A stretch of 15,558 nt of DNA from Flammeovirgaceae bacterium UBA4659 (GTDB lineage: Bacteria > Bacteroidota > Bacteroidia > Cytophagales > Cyclobacteriaceae): contig DHLV01000025.1 of NCBI GenBank assembly GCA_002405445.1, positions 16,645 to 32,202 on the forward strand, written 5' to 3'. A program made the translations under genes and the position numbers. The notes below the pieces were generated by a model that did no database searches, was not told the DNA's origin, and saw only the letters and a program-made list of their open reading frames with translations. Below, one piece after another: positions 1 to 6,198 of the stretch. Within the stretch, counting starts at the first letter, position 1. Each line of letters starts with the position of its first letter.

Positions 1-1
1 T

Positions 2-106
2 GAAGGAGGCGGTGGCGTAATTTTGGAAGACAAAATCTTTTATTCCATTCAGCTGTTTGCTGTTAATTGCATGCCCGAGGAGCACTATACAAGATTTGAA
101 CATTAG
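2..106 (+). CDS. 3' end of an unidentified protein (partial)
   Basis: An open frame enters from the left edge and stops at TAG (104-106). It gives about 34 C-terminal residues that begin with a glycine run (EGGGG) and end PEEHYTRFEH. The reading frame is the only long one here on the + strand, and it ends exactly where the minus-strand gene ends: the two stop codons overlap at 103-106, a usual convergent arrangement. I do not recognise the family from this tail, and nothing about function can be said. It could also be a chance open frame, since only 105 bases are visible. Confidence 0.45.
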   Translation, partial: EGGGGVILEDKIFYSIQLFAVNCMPEEHYTRFEH

Positions 107-438
107 TTAAACAGCGTCAACTTGCCTAAAGGAGCATCCATCCTGGCAAGTTCGTACTTCAAAAAACCGCGCAGACTAAGATCTTCATCTAGTTGAGGCC
201 AATGAATACCTGTTCCATCATTTTCGTAGTCTTCGAGCTGAATTAGTGAGGCATGTTCCAAAGACTTGAAATCGGATAGAGGACGTTTGAGCAACTTTTT
301 GTTATTGAGTAAAACAATTATTAAATCAAGATCTTTGTCGATCCAAAGTTTTTTGATTCGGAGACCTTCTTCAAAAATTAACTGATCGATTGGATCAGTA
401 GCTCTCTTATTTTCAATTTTATTTTCCGAAGTGTTCAT
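103..438 (-). CDS. DUF2442 family protein
   Basis: Small cytoplasmic protein of 111 residues if translated from the ATG at 438; an in-frame TTG at 450 would add four residues. The C-terminal half carries the signature I associate with DUF2442: a strand-rich segment (IKKLWIDKDLDLIIVLLNN), then a GTGIHWPQLDEDL block, close to the family's 'G..I.WP.g.DL' motif. It directly follows a DUF4160 gene on the same strand and overlaps its last 20 bases, so the two are almost certainly co-translated. DUF4160 and DUF2442 genes often sit side by side. A toxin-antitoxin or DNA/RNA-binding accessory role has been suggested by that pairing, but no catalytic residues are visible and the function is unknown. 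I am fairly sure of the family and unsure of the role. Confidence 0.75.
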   Translation of the reverse strand: MNTSENKIENKRATDPIDQLIFEEGLRIKKLWIDKDLDLIIVLLNNKKLLKRPLSDFKSLEHASLIQLEDYENDGTGIHWPQLDEDLSLRGFLKYELARMDAPLGKLTLFN

Positions 439-658
439 TCCATTTTTCAATTAACATGTTACGATTTTCGTTTACGATTTCTTTTATCTCCTTTCGTTCT
501 GCAATTGTAAACCCATATAAGTAGTCTTCTTCCATTACCGGCAATAACCAAATTTTTCCCTTGGCATCACCTTTCTTGACGTGAATATGGCAAGGTTCGT
601 TTCCCTCGCCAGAGAAAAAGTAAAACCTAAATCCGCGAAGCAGTAAAACGGTTGGCAT
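419..658 (-). CDS. DUF4160 family protein
   Basis: Protein of 79 residues with an ATG start at 658. The N-terminus (MPTVLLLRGFRFYFFSGEGN) followed by EPCHIHVKKGDAKGKIWL matches the DUF4160 pattern: a short hydrophobic strand, then a 'PPH(I/F)HV..g' segment with conserved histidines, here His24 and His26, with Cys23 in place of the usual proline or histidine. A charged helix (ERKEIKEIVNENRNMLIEKWNEHFGK) closes the protein and fits the family's 'l..w...n...L...W' ending. The length is normal for the family. It is the first gene of a two-gene minus-strand unit, with the DUF2442 gene overlapping its 3' end by 20 bp. A promoter probably lies in the 659-800 spacer, but the best match there (TATCTTAC on the minus strand, near 665-672) is poor. 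Biochemical role unknown. Confidence 0.78.
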   Translation of the reverse strand: MPTVLLLRGFRFYFFSGEGNEPCHIHVKKGDAKGKIWLLPVMEEDYLYGFTIAERKEIKEIVNENRNMLIEKWNEHFGK

Positions 659-800
659 TTGGTAAGATAAAGTTAAGCATGATTTGGTAATTTGAAAAAC
701 GCATCGTTAAGAATGGATCGTTTAAAATCTTCAAATCCTTCGATTTTCAAATCGGCTTTTCAAATTAATATGTTTTCTTTGCACTCCGTTTTCAGCCACT
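659..800. promoter_or_regulatory. Divergent intergenic spacer with small palindrome
   Basis: This 142-bp AT-rich spacer separates the minus-strand DUF4160 gene from the + strand amidase gene and must hold promoters for both. On the + strand TTTCTTTG (774-781) is one mismatch from the Bacteroidota -7 consensus TAnnTTTG and lies 20 bp before the amidase ATG; no convincing -33 TTG pairs with it. A 6-bp-arm palindrome, CGATTT-TC-AAATCG (741-754), lies just upstream, within three copies of TTCAAAT (starting at 730, 746 and 759). The palindrome could be an operator, but six bases per arm in AT-rich DNA is weak evidence. Confidence 0.3.
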
Positions 801-1634
801 ATGCAAGATTTAAAAGTTACGCTCATTCAGTCTGACCTTCATTGGGAAGACCCCACGGCCAATTTGGCCATGTTTGAAGAGAAAATCTGGCAAATTGGGC
901 AGCAAACCGATGTAATTGTGCTGCCCGAGATGTTTACAACGGGCTTTAGCATGCACGCCCACCGTCTGGCCGAAATGATGAACCTGCGCACCTTTAAGTG
1001 GATGCGCCAGATGGCCGACCAAACCGGGGCGCTGATATTAGGTAGTTTTATCGCCAACGTGCACGACCGCCATTACAACCGTTTGCTGTGGATGGAGCCG
1101 GGCGGTAATCACAAGACTTACGATAAAAGACATCTTTTCCGGATGGCAGAAGAAAACCATGTATTTACACCTGGCGAAAGTTTGTTGATTGGTCACTGGA
1201 AAGGCTGGAGGATTTGCCCTTTGATTTGCTACGATTTGCGTTTCCCCGTGTGGAGCCGCAATCGCTGGAATGCCTCATTAAAAAAGTTGTCGTACGATTT
1301 GTTGGTGTACGTAGCCAATTGGCCACAAGTGCGTGCCAACGCGTGGGATACCCTGCTCCGAGCCCGAGCCATTGAAAATTTGAGTTACACTGTGGGCGTA
1401 AATCGTGTGGGCATTGATGGCAACGGCATTGAATACAATGGCCAATCGTCAGTGATTGGATTTAAAGGTGATTCGATCTTTTCCGTAGAGGGTGCCGAAA
1501 CCGTAAAAACAATTGAGTTAAGCGCCAATGCACTGCAAGCCTACCGCGAACGCTTCCCAGCTTACCTGGATGCCGATGACTTTAGCATTGAAATGGAGGT
1601 GGAGGAGAAGGATTACTTACACGGGCTTTCTTGA
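801..1634 (+). CDS. Omega-amidase / nitrilase-superfamily C-N hydrolase (Nit2/YafV type)
   Basis: Cytoplasmic hydrolase of 277 residues, normal for the branch. The nitrilase catalytic triad is complete: Glu43 in LPEMFTTGFS, Lys109 in YDKRHLFRMAEE and Cys143 in LICYDLRFPVWSRN. The motifs around the triad (MFTTGFSM, KRHLF, CYDLRFPVWSRN) are those of the YafV/Nit2 omega-amidase group rather than of N-carbamoylputrescine or NAD-synthase amidases. That group deaminates alpha-ketoglutaramate or alpha-ketosuccinamate to ammonia and the 2-oxoacid and acts in metabolite repair after glutamine or methionine transamination. Substrate assignment is by family resemblance. The ATG at 801 fits the family N-terminus (LKVTLIQSDLHWEDP). 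The next gene, in an inverted-repeat unit, starts 39 bp downstream; without that unit the amidase would lie directly upstream of purH. Confidence 0.9.
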   Translation: MQDLKVTLIQSDLHWEDPTANLAMFEEKIWQIGQQTDVIVLPEMFTTGFSMHAHRLAEMMNLRTFKWMRQMADQTGALILGSFIANVHDRHYNRLLWMEPGGNHKTYDKRHLFRMAEENHVFTPGESLLIGHWKGWRICPLICYDLRFPVWSRNRWNASLKKLSYDLLVYVANWPQVRANAWDTLLRARAIENLSYTVGVNRVGIDGNGIEYNGQSSVIGFKGDSIFSVEGAETVKTIELSANALQAYRERFPAYLDADDFSIEMEVEEKDYLHGLS

Positions 1635-1639
1635 TTGTA

Positions 1640-1667
1640 TTGCACGCAAAGACGCTAAGGCGTAAAG
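1640..1667 (+). repeat. Left octamer array (inverted-repeat arm)
   Basis: TTGC plus three tandem 8-bp units, ACGCAAAG (1644-1651), ACGCTAAG (1652-1659) and GCGTAAAG (1660-1667), consensus RCGYWAAG. It is paired with the inverted array at 2053-2080. Confidence 0.8.
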
Positions 1668-1673
1668 AAAGGC

Positions 1674-2051
1674 ATGACCGAGAATGAACTCTCAAAAATC
1701 ATAGTCGATGCTTGTTTTCAAGTGCACCGCGAACTTGGCCCAGGTCTGTTTGAGTCAGTTTACGAGGAATGTTTGTATTATGAATTAGTACAAAGAGGTT
1801 TGCTGGTTGAGCGCCAAAAAGAGCTTCCGGTTATCTATAAGGAAGTGAAAATGGAAATCGCTTTCAGAGCTGATTTGATTGTTGAAAAAAAAGTGATAGT
1901 AGAAATAAAATCTCAAGAGGGAATTGCCCCAGTTCATCAAAAACAGTTGCTCACGTATTTGCGATTGACCGACACAAAACTTGGGTTACTTGTGAATTTT
2001 AACGAGGCTTTAATCAAAGATGGTATTCAAAGAATTGTAAACAATTTATAA
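1674..2051 (+). CDS. GxxExxY family protein, PD-(D/E)XK nuclease-like
   Basis: Soluble protein of 125 residues, the usual size. The naming motif is present as Gly24-Leu-Phe-Glu27-Ser-Val-Tyr30, preceded by a helix (IIVDACFQVHRELGPG) typical of the family. Further on, Asp67 (FRADLIVEKK) and Glu77-x-Lys79 (VEIKS) form a D-x9-E-x-K pattern like the PD-(D/E)XK nuclease core, and a conserved-type Gln90 helix (HQKQLLTYLRL) follows. A nuclease or nucleic-acid-binding role is therefore plausible, though as far as I know the family has no established function. The gene stands alone between inverted octamer arrays and has slightly more AT-rich codon use than the amidase before it. Copies of this family are patchily distributed and often multiple per genome, which fits acquisition as a unit. 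Confidence 0.85.
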   Translation: MTENELSKIIVDACFQVHRELGPGLFESVYEECLYYELVQRGLLVERQKELPVIYKEVKMEIAFRADLIVEKKVIVEIKSQEGIAPVHQKQLLTYLRLTDTKLGLLVNFNEALIKDGIQRIVNNL

Positions 2052-2052
2052 T

Positions 2053-2080
2053 CTTAGCGTCTTTGCGCCTTTGCGTGCAA
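2053..2080 (-). repeat. Right octamer array (inverted-repeat arm)
   Basis: Three tandem 8-bp units read on the + strand as CTTAGCGT (2053-2060), CTTTGCGC (2061-2068) and CTTTGCGT (2069-2076), then GCAA (2077-2080). It is inverted relative to the array at 1640-1667. It sits in the purH leader, so a transcript spanning both arms could fold the whole unit into a long-range stem. Confidence 0.8.
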
Positions 2081-2090
2081 GAAAATAAAT

Positions 2091-3617
2091 ATGACTTCGA
2101 AGAAAATCACCCGCGCATTAATTTCTGTTTTCTACAAAGACAACCTCGAGCCGATCATTCACCTGTTGGCCAAACATAACGTTGAATTTGTTTCTACCGG
2201 AGGAACTCAAGAGTTTATCGAAAAGCTTGGTTATACGGTTACTCCTGTTGAGAAACTGACTACTTACCCATCGATTTTTGGTGGACGCGTAAAAACGTTG
2301 CACCCTGCCGTATTTGGTGGGATTCTTTTTCGAAGGGAAGATGCCGGTGATTTGAAACAAGCGGCCGAGTTTAACATCAATCCAATTGATTTGGTGATTG
2401 TCGATTTATACCCGTTCGAGGAGACCGTGGCCAAAGGAGGCAGCGAAGAAGACATCATCGAAAAGATTGACATTGGCGGAATTTCGTTGATTCGCGCGGC
2501 AGCGAAGAACTTTAAGGATGTATTAATTGTCTCGTCACGTACCCAATATGCAGCGGTGTTAGAGTTGTTGACGAGCAAAAATGCCTCTACTGAATTGAGC
2601 GACCGCAAGCTCTTCGCGGCAATGGCTTTTGATACTACTTCACACTACGACACCGCCATATTCTCTTACTTCAACCGCGAAGCTCAAATACCCAGCTTTA
2701 AGAGCAGCCTTCAACAGGGTCAGGTGTTGCGCTATGGCGAAAACCCCCACCAAAAAGGTGTTTACTACGGTAACCTCGAAAGCCTATTCAACAAACTCAA
2801 CGGCAAAGAACTTTCTTACAATAATTTGGTGGATGTAGACGCAGCCGTCAATTTGGTCCAGGAGTTTGAAGGCGAGAAGGCGTTTGTGATCATCAAACAC
2901 ACTAACGCTTGCGGTGTGGCCATCGGTCAATCTGTTAAGGAAGCTTACTTGAAGGCATTTCAAGCCGACACGATTTCTGCGTTTGGCGGTGTTTTGGCCT
3001 GCAACGCACCGGTTGACCTGGCAGCTGCCGAAGAGATCAACAAGCTTTTCTTTGAGATTCTCATCGCCCCCGATTTTGAACCTGCCGCGCTAGAGCTATT
3101 AAAGTCGAAAAAGAATCGCATCATCCTCAAACAAAATCACCGGCTGACGAATTCTAAACAATTCAAAAGTCTGCTCAACGGAGTTATTGAACAAGATGTC
3201 GACTTTAAAACCGATTCAAAGCAAGATTTGAAGGTAGTAACCAAAGCGGCTCCCTCGGCATCGGAGGTGAATGCGTTGTTGTTTGCGAGTAAGGTATGCA
3301 AGCATACCAAGTCAAACACCATTATTTTAGCGGTAGACGGTCAGATGTTGGCAAGTGGTGTTGGCCAAACCAGCCGGGTAGACGCACTGAAGCAGGCGAT
3401 TGAAAAGGCAGGCGCGTTTGGCTTCAAGCTTGAAGGTGCGGTGATGGCTTCAGATGCTTTTTTCCCTTTCCCCGATTGTGTTGATATTGCCCATCAAAAT
3501 GGCATTAAAGCCGTTATCCAGCCGGGCGGCTCCATCAAAGACCAAGACTCTATCGACTTTTGCGACCGGCACGGTATGAGCATGGTGTTTACCGGGTTCC
3601 GGCATTTCAAGCATTAA
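2091..3617 (+). CDS. purH: Bifunctional AICAR formyltransferase / IMP cyclohydrolase
   Basis: Catalyses the last two steps of de novo purine synthesis: formylation of AICAR by 10-formyl-THF, then ring closure to IMP, in the cytoplasm. The 508 residues are the usual full length. The N-terminal cyclohydrolase (MGS-like) domain, about residues 5-145, shows STGGT (35-39), GGRVKTLHP (64-72), DLYPFEETV and the KIDIGGISLIRAAAKN block. The C-terminal transformylase, about 200-508, shows LRYGENPHQ (213-221), the catalytic-type KHTNACG (Lys269-His270), SAFGG, SDAFFPFPD and the terminal FTGFRHFKH. The more common KHTNPCG is KHTNACG here, a conservative change. The ATG at 2091 gives the expected N-terminus. 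It is followed by mreB after 89 bp; purH next to the mre cluster is an arrangement I associate with Bacteroidota. Confidence 0.97.
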   Translation: MTSKKITRALISVFYKDNLEPIIHLLAKHNVEFVSTGGTQEFIEKLGYTVTPVEKLTTYPSIFGGRVKTLHPAVFGGILFRREDAGDLKQAAEFNINPIDLVIVDLYPFEETVAKGGSEEDIIEKIDIGGISLIRAAAKNFKDVLIVSSRTQYAAVLELLTSKNASTELSDRKLFAAMAFDTTSHYDTAIFSYFNREAQIPSFKSSLQQGQVLRYGENPHQKGVYYGNLESLFNKLNGKELSYNNLVDVDAAVNLVQEFEGEKAFVIIKHTNACGVAIGQSVKEAYLKAFQADTISAFGGVLACNAPVDLAAAEEINKLFFEILIAPDFEPAALELLKSKKNRIILKQNHRLTNSKQFKSLLNGVIEQDVDFKTDSKQDLKVVTKAAPSASEVNALLFASKVCKHTKSNTIILAVDGQMLASGVGQTSRVDALKQAIEKAGAFGFKLEGAVMASDAFFPFPDCVDIAHQNGIKAVIQPGGSIKDQDSIDFCDRHGMSMVFTGFRHFKH

Positions 3618-3706
3618 CCACGTAAGTTTTTTAACGAGAAAGCCACTAAAAATCCCCCAATAATTTCTGTAATTTGGAGGCTTAATTTACACTAGAGCGA
3701 AACTGA

Positions 3707-4732
3707 ATGGCACTTTTTGATTTCTTTACCCAAGACATAGCCATTGACTTGGGCACAGCCAATACGCTGATCATCCATAAGGACAAGGTAGTGGTGGATG
3801 AACCCAGCATCATCGCCATCGACAAAGCAACAAACAAAGTGCTTGCCATTGGGCGCGAGGCTATGCAGATGCACGAGAAGACACATGATAACATCAAAAC
3901 CATTCGGCCTTTGAAGGAGGGCGTTATCGCTGACTTCCACGCTGCGGAAATGATGATTCGCGGCATGATCAAGTTAATCGATACGGGTAAGCGCCTGTTT
4001 CCACCCTCGTTGCGAATGGTAATCTGCATCCCCTCTGCTATTACCGAGGTGGAAAAGCGAGCCGTTCGCGACTCAGCCGAACATGCCAATGCGAAGGAGG
4101 TTTACATGATTCACGAACCCATTGCCGCAGCCATCGGTATCGGCATTGATATTGAGCAGCCCGTGGGCAATATGATTGTAGATATTGGCGGTGGCACAAC
4201 AGACATAGCTGTGATTGCCCTCTCTGGCATTGTTTGCGATCAATCGATACGCATTGCAGGTGATACCTTCAATCGCGATATATTGGATTATATGCGCAGG
4301 CAGCATAACCTTTTAATAGGCGAACGATCTGCCGAACGGGTGAAAATCGAGGTAGGCTCTGCACTCACCGAACTGGATGACGGCCCGGATGACTATGAGA
4401 TTCGTGGCCGTGACCTGATGACAGGCATTCCAAAAACCATCAAAATCTCTTACTCCGAAGTGGCTTTTGCGCTAGATAAGTCCATTTCAAAGTTAGAGGA
4501 GGCGGTATTGAAAGCACTCGAACTCTCACCACCCGAACTGTCGGCCGACATCTATGAGCAAGGCATCTACCTCACGGGTGGTGGCGCCATGTTGCGCGGC
4601 CTGGACAAGCGGTTGTCTTTGAAAACGAAGTTGCCGATACATGTAGCTGACGATCCGCTGCGTGCAGTGGTTCGCGGTACGGGGGCAGCATTAAAGAATC
4701 TGAATCACTACCGAAAAGTGTTGATGACCTAG
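3707..4732 (+). CDS. mreB: Rod shape-determining protein MreB
   Basis: Bacterial actin homologue that polymerises under the inner membrane and directs the elongation machinery. The 341 residues match the family length. The ATPase fold motifs are complete: phosphate-1 loop DLGTANTL (Asp14 onward), MIHEP with Glu137, phosphate-2 DIGGGTTDIAV (Asp159 onward) and the adenosine loop LTGGGAMLRGLD (289-300). The short hydrophobic N-terminus (MALFDFF) could serve as the membrane-contacting segment. The ATG at 3707 leaves no room for an alternative. The 89-bp gap after purH contains AT-rich DNA (TAATTTCTGTAATTTG, 3661-3676) that might hold a promoter but does not match the TAnnTTTG consensus cleanly. 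It is first in the elongasome cluster; mreC starts 117 bp downstream. Confidence 0.97.
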   Translation: MALFDFFTQDIAIDLGTANTLIIHKDKVVVDEPSIIAIDKATNKVLAIGREAMQMHEKTHDNIKTIRPLKEGVIADFHAAEMMIRGMIKLIDTGKRLFPPSLRMVICIPSAITEVEKRAVRDSAEHANAKEVYMIHEPIAAAIGIGIDIEQPVGNMIVDIGGGTTDIAVIALSGIVCDQSIRIAGDTFNRDILDYMRRQHNLLIGERSAERVKIEVGSALTELDDGPDDYEIRGRDLMTGIPKTIKISYSEVAFALDKSISKLEEAVLKALELSPPELSADIYEQGIYLTGGGAMLRGLDKRLSLKTKLPIHVADDPLRAVVRGTGAALKNLNHYRKVLMT

Positions 4733-4736
4733 TTGC

Positions 4737-4849
4737 TCAAAAAAGCAGTTGACTGCATGCACTTGAGAAGAATAACCAAGCCAAGGTACTTGCCTACTGC
4801 CTACTGCCCGCTGTCTACTGGTATACTCCACCCTCAACGGTTCAAATAA
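4737..4849. other. mreB-mreC intergenic gap
   Basis: This 117-bp gap is the only sizeable break in an otherwise overlapping cluster. It holds a short palindrome GCAGT-TG-ACTGC (4745-4756), too small and without a T-tract to be a confident terminator, and then a heptamer repeat array (4791-4821). No clear promoter for mreC is visible. The gap may have arisen by insertion of the repeat into an operon. Confidence 0.4.
4791..4821 (+). repeat. Heptamer repeat array, TGCCTAC type
   Basis: Four tandem 7-bp units, TGCCTAC (4791-4797), TGCCTAC (4798-4804), TGCCCGC (4805-4811) and TGTCTAC (4812-4818), followed by TGG. The same unit appears reverse-complemented (GTAGGCA) at 11762-11789, so this looks like a dispersed intergenic repeat family rather than a local slippage product. 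Confidence 0.65.
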
Positions 4850-5689
4850 ATGGAGCGTCTCTTTCGGTTCATTTACCAATACCGCGCATTTGTCACTTTT
4901 ATTTTACTTGAGACTCTTTGTGTCTGGCTGGTTATTCAAAACAATCATTACCAAAGTACCCGGTATTTCAATACAGCAAATTCTGTTGCAGCTTCTATTA
5001 TCGGAGTATCGCAAAATACACGTGAGTATTTTTTGTTGCGCGAAATCAACGGCAGCCTTGCTGAAGAGAATGCCCAATTGAGAAAAAAGATTGAGCAACG
5101 CAACCAAATGCTGTATCAATCGGATGTGCGACCCATCAAAGACTCAGTGATGATCAACCGGTTTGATTTCATTAGTGCCAAAGTGATCAACAACGCCACC
5201 AACTACTACAAGAATTTTATTACCATTGATAGAGGCAGAAGAAACGGCTTAGCACCGGGTATGGCCGCCATCAACGAGGCGGGCGTGGTGGGCAAAGTCA
5301 AATCCGTTTCTGATCATTATGCTGTATTGATATCGGTGCTCAATATCGATCATCAGATCTCGAGCAGGATTAAACGCACGGGTCACTTTGGCACGGTGCA
5401 GTGGGATGGCACTGACCCCCGCATCATTGATTTGAAATACATTCCGCGCCATGTTGCCCTCAACGTTGGCGACACTATTGTCACGTCTGGTTATAATGCA
5501 GTTTTTCCGGAAGGTGTTTTGATCGGCCTTGTGCAAGACGTGAAGTTGAATGAGGAAGCACAGTTTCATACAGTGAAGGTTTTGCTGTCGCAAGATTTTG
5601 GTAAGTTGAATTTTGTAGAGGTGGTAAAAAGCAACCTCAAGCGTGAAAAAGATTCTTTGGAACTCAAAACGATCGGTGAACCAAGATGA
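4850..5689 (+). CDS. mreC: Rod shape-determining protein MreC
   Basis: Bitopic inner-membrane scaffold of the elongasome that binds and activates PBP2. In the 279 residues there is a short cytoplasmic tail, one membrane helix at about 12-29 (FVTFILLETLCVWLVI), a coiled coil at about 57-89 (LAEENAQLRKKIEQRNQMLY) and then the periplasmic beta-barrel region. The barrel shows the family landmarks DRGRRNGLAPGMAAIN and GVVGKVKSVSDHYA near 125-165, and GDTIVTSGYNAVFPEGVLIG near 207-226. The length is normal. Its stop overlaps the mreD start by 4 bp (ATGA, 5686-5689), so translation is probably coupled. Confidence 0.95.
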   Translation: MERLFRFIYQYRAFVTFILLETLCVWLVIQNNHYQSTRYFNTANSVAASIIGVSQNTREYFLLREINGSLAEENAQLRKKIEQRNQMLYQSDVRPIKDSVMINRFDFISAKVINNATNYYKNFITIDRGRRNGLAPGMAAINEAGVVGKVKSVSDHYAVLISVLNIDHQISSRIKRTGHFGTVQWDGTDPRIIDLKYIPRHVALNVGDTIVTSGYNAVFPEGVLIGLVQDVKLNEEAQFHTVKVLLSQDFGKLNFVEVVKSNLKREKDSLELKTIGEPR

Positions 5690-6198
5690 TGCGTACCGGT
5701 ATTTTTACTTTTTTGGCATTTTTTGTTTACGTGTTGGTCCAAGCGCTTGTATTCAAAAATCTTGTGCTTTTCAATACTGCTTTCTGTTTTTTATATATTT
5801 TTTTCATTCTGCTCTTGCCGGTAGAGTTCAATATCCTTTTGCTGATGTTGCTTGGCTTTGCGCTGGGTTTCTCGATTGATGTTTTTTTTGATAGTTTGGG
5901 CTTGCACGCGTTCTCAATGGTTTTGGTGGCCTATGTGCGTAATTACTGGCTTGCTTCCATCACACCACAAGGTGGCTATGATGTTGGTATTCAGCCGTCC
6001 CTTTCGGCCTATGGCCTCCAATGGTTTATGGTGTACACGATCCCGCTGATTTTGCTGCATCACTTTACTGTATTTTTTATAGAAGCCGCGGGGTTCCATC
6101 TCTTTTGGCACACCATGCTCAAGGTGATGACGAGCCTTTTGTTTACACTCACCATTGCAATTATTTTACAATATCTTTCATTTGGCAGAAGACGATGA
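5686..6198 (+). CDS. mreD: Rod shape-determining membrane protein MreD
   Basis: Very hydrophobic protein of 170 residues with about five to six predicted membrane helices (for example LAFFVYVLVQALVFKNLVLF at 9-28, LLLMLLGFALGFSIDVFF at 51-68 and a C-terminal helix ending LQYLSFGRRR). The FSIDVFFDSLGLHAFSMV stretch resembles the conserved 'G...D......g...l' region of MreD. Sequence identity in this family is always low, so the call rests mostly on topology, length and position between mreC and mrdA. A second ATG (5689) directly follows the first; either could be used. The stop overlaps the mrdA ATG by 4 bp (6195-6198). It forms the integral-membrane part of the MreBCD complex. Confidence 0.88.
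   Translation: MMRTGIFTFLAFFVYVLVQALVFKNLVLFNTAFCFLYIFFILLLPVEFNILLLMLLGFALGFSIDVFFDSLGLHAFSMVLVAYVRNYWLASITPQGGYDVGIQPSLSAYGLQWFMVYTIPLILLHHFTVFFIEAAGFHLFWHTMLKVMTSLLFTLTIAIILQYLSFGRRR

Larger units (their letters stand above)
1640..2080. mobile_element. Putative inverted-repeat-bounded unit carrying a GxxExxY gene
   Basis: A 441-bp segment in which one ORF is tightly enclosed by inverted arms. The left arm (1640-1667) is TTGC followed by three octamers: ACGCAAAG, ACGCTAAG, GCGTAAAG. The right arm (2053-2080) is the reverse: CTTAGCGT, CTTTGCGC, CTTTGCGT, then GCAA. The arms match at 23 of 28 positions when one is reverse-complemented, including the outermost 12 in a row. The ORF begins 6 bp inside the left arm and stops 1 bp before the right arm. 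The unit lies between the amidase and purH, both in the same direction, and ends 10 bp before the purH start. No transposase and no obvious target-site duplication are visible. Calling it mobile is inference; it might instead be a structured intervening or RNA-processing element. Confidence 0.45.

Noticed and set aside
1640..2080. Target-site duplication around the GxxExxY unit
   Set aside because: The bases outside the two arms (TGATTGTA on the left, GAAAATAA on the right) show no direct repeat.
3617..3706. Terminator after purH (T run near 3628-3633)
   Set aside because: No stem precedes the T run, so read-through into mreB remains possible.
4791..4821. Possible CRISPR-like array
   Set aside because: The units are 7 bp with no spacers; a simple tandem repeat.
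6021..6194. Upstream extension of the mrdA frame
   Set aside because: It lies entirely over mreD; the ATG at 6195 with ATGA overlap gives the normal PBP2 N-terminus.
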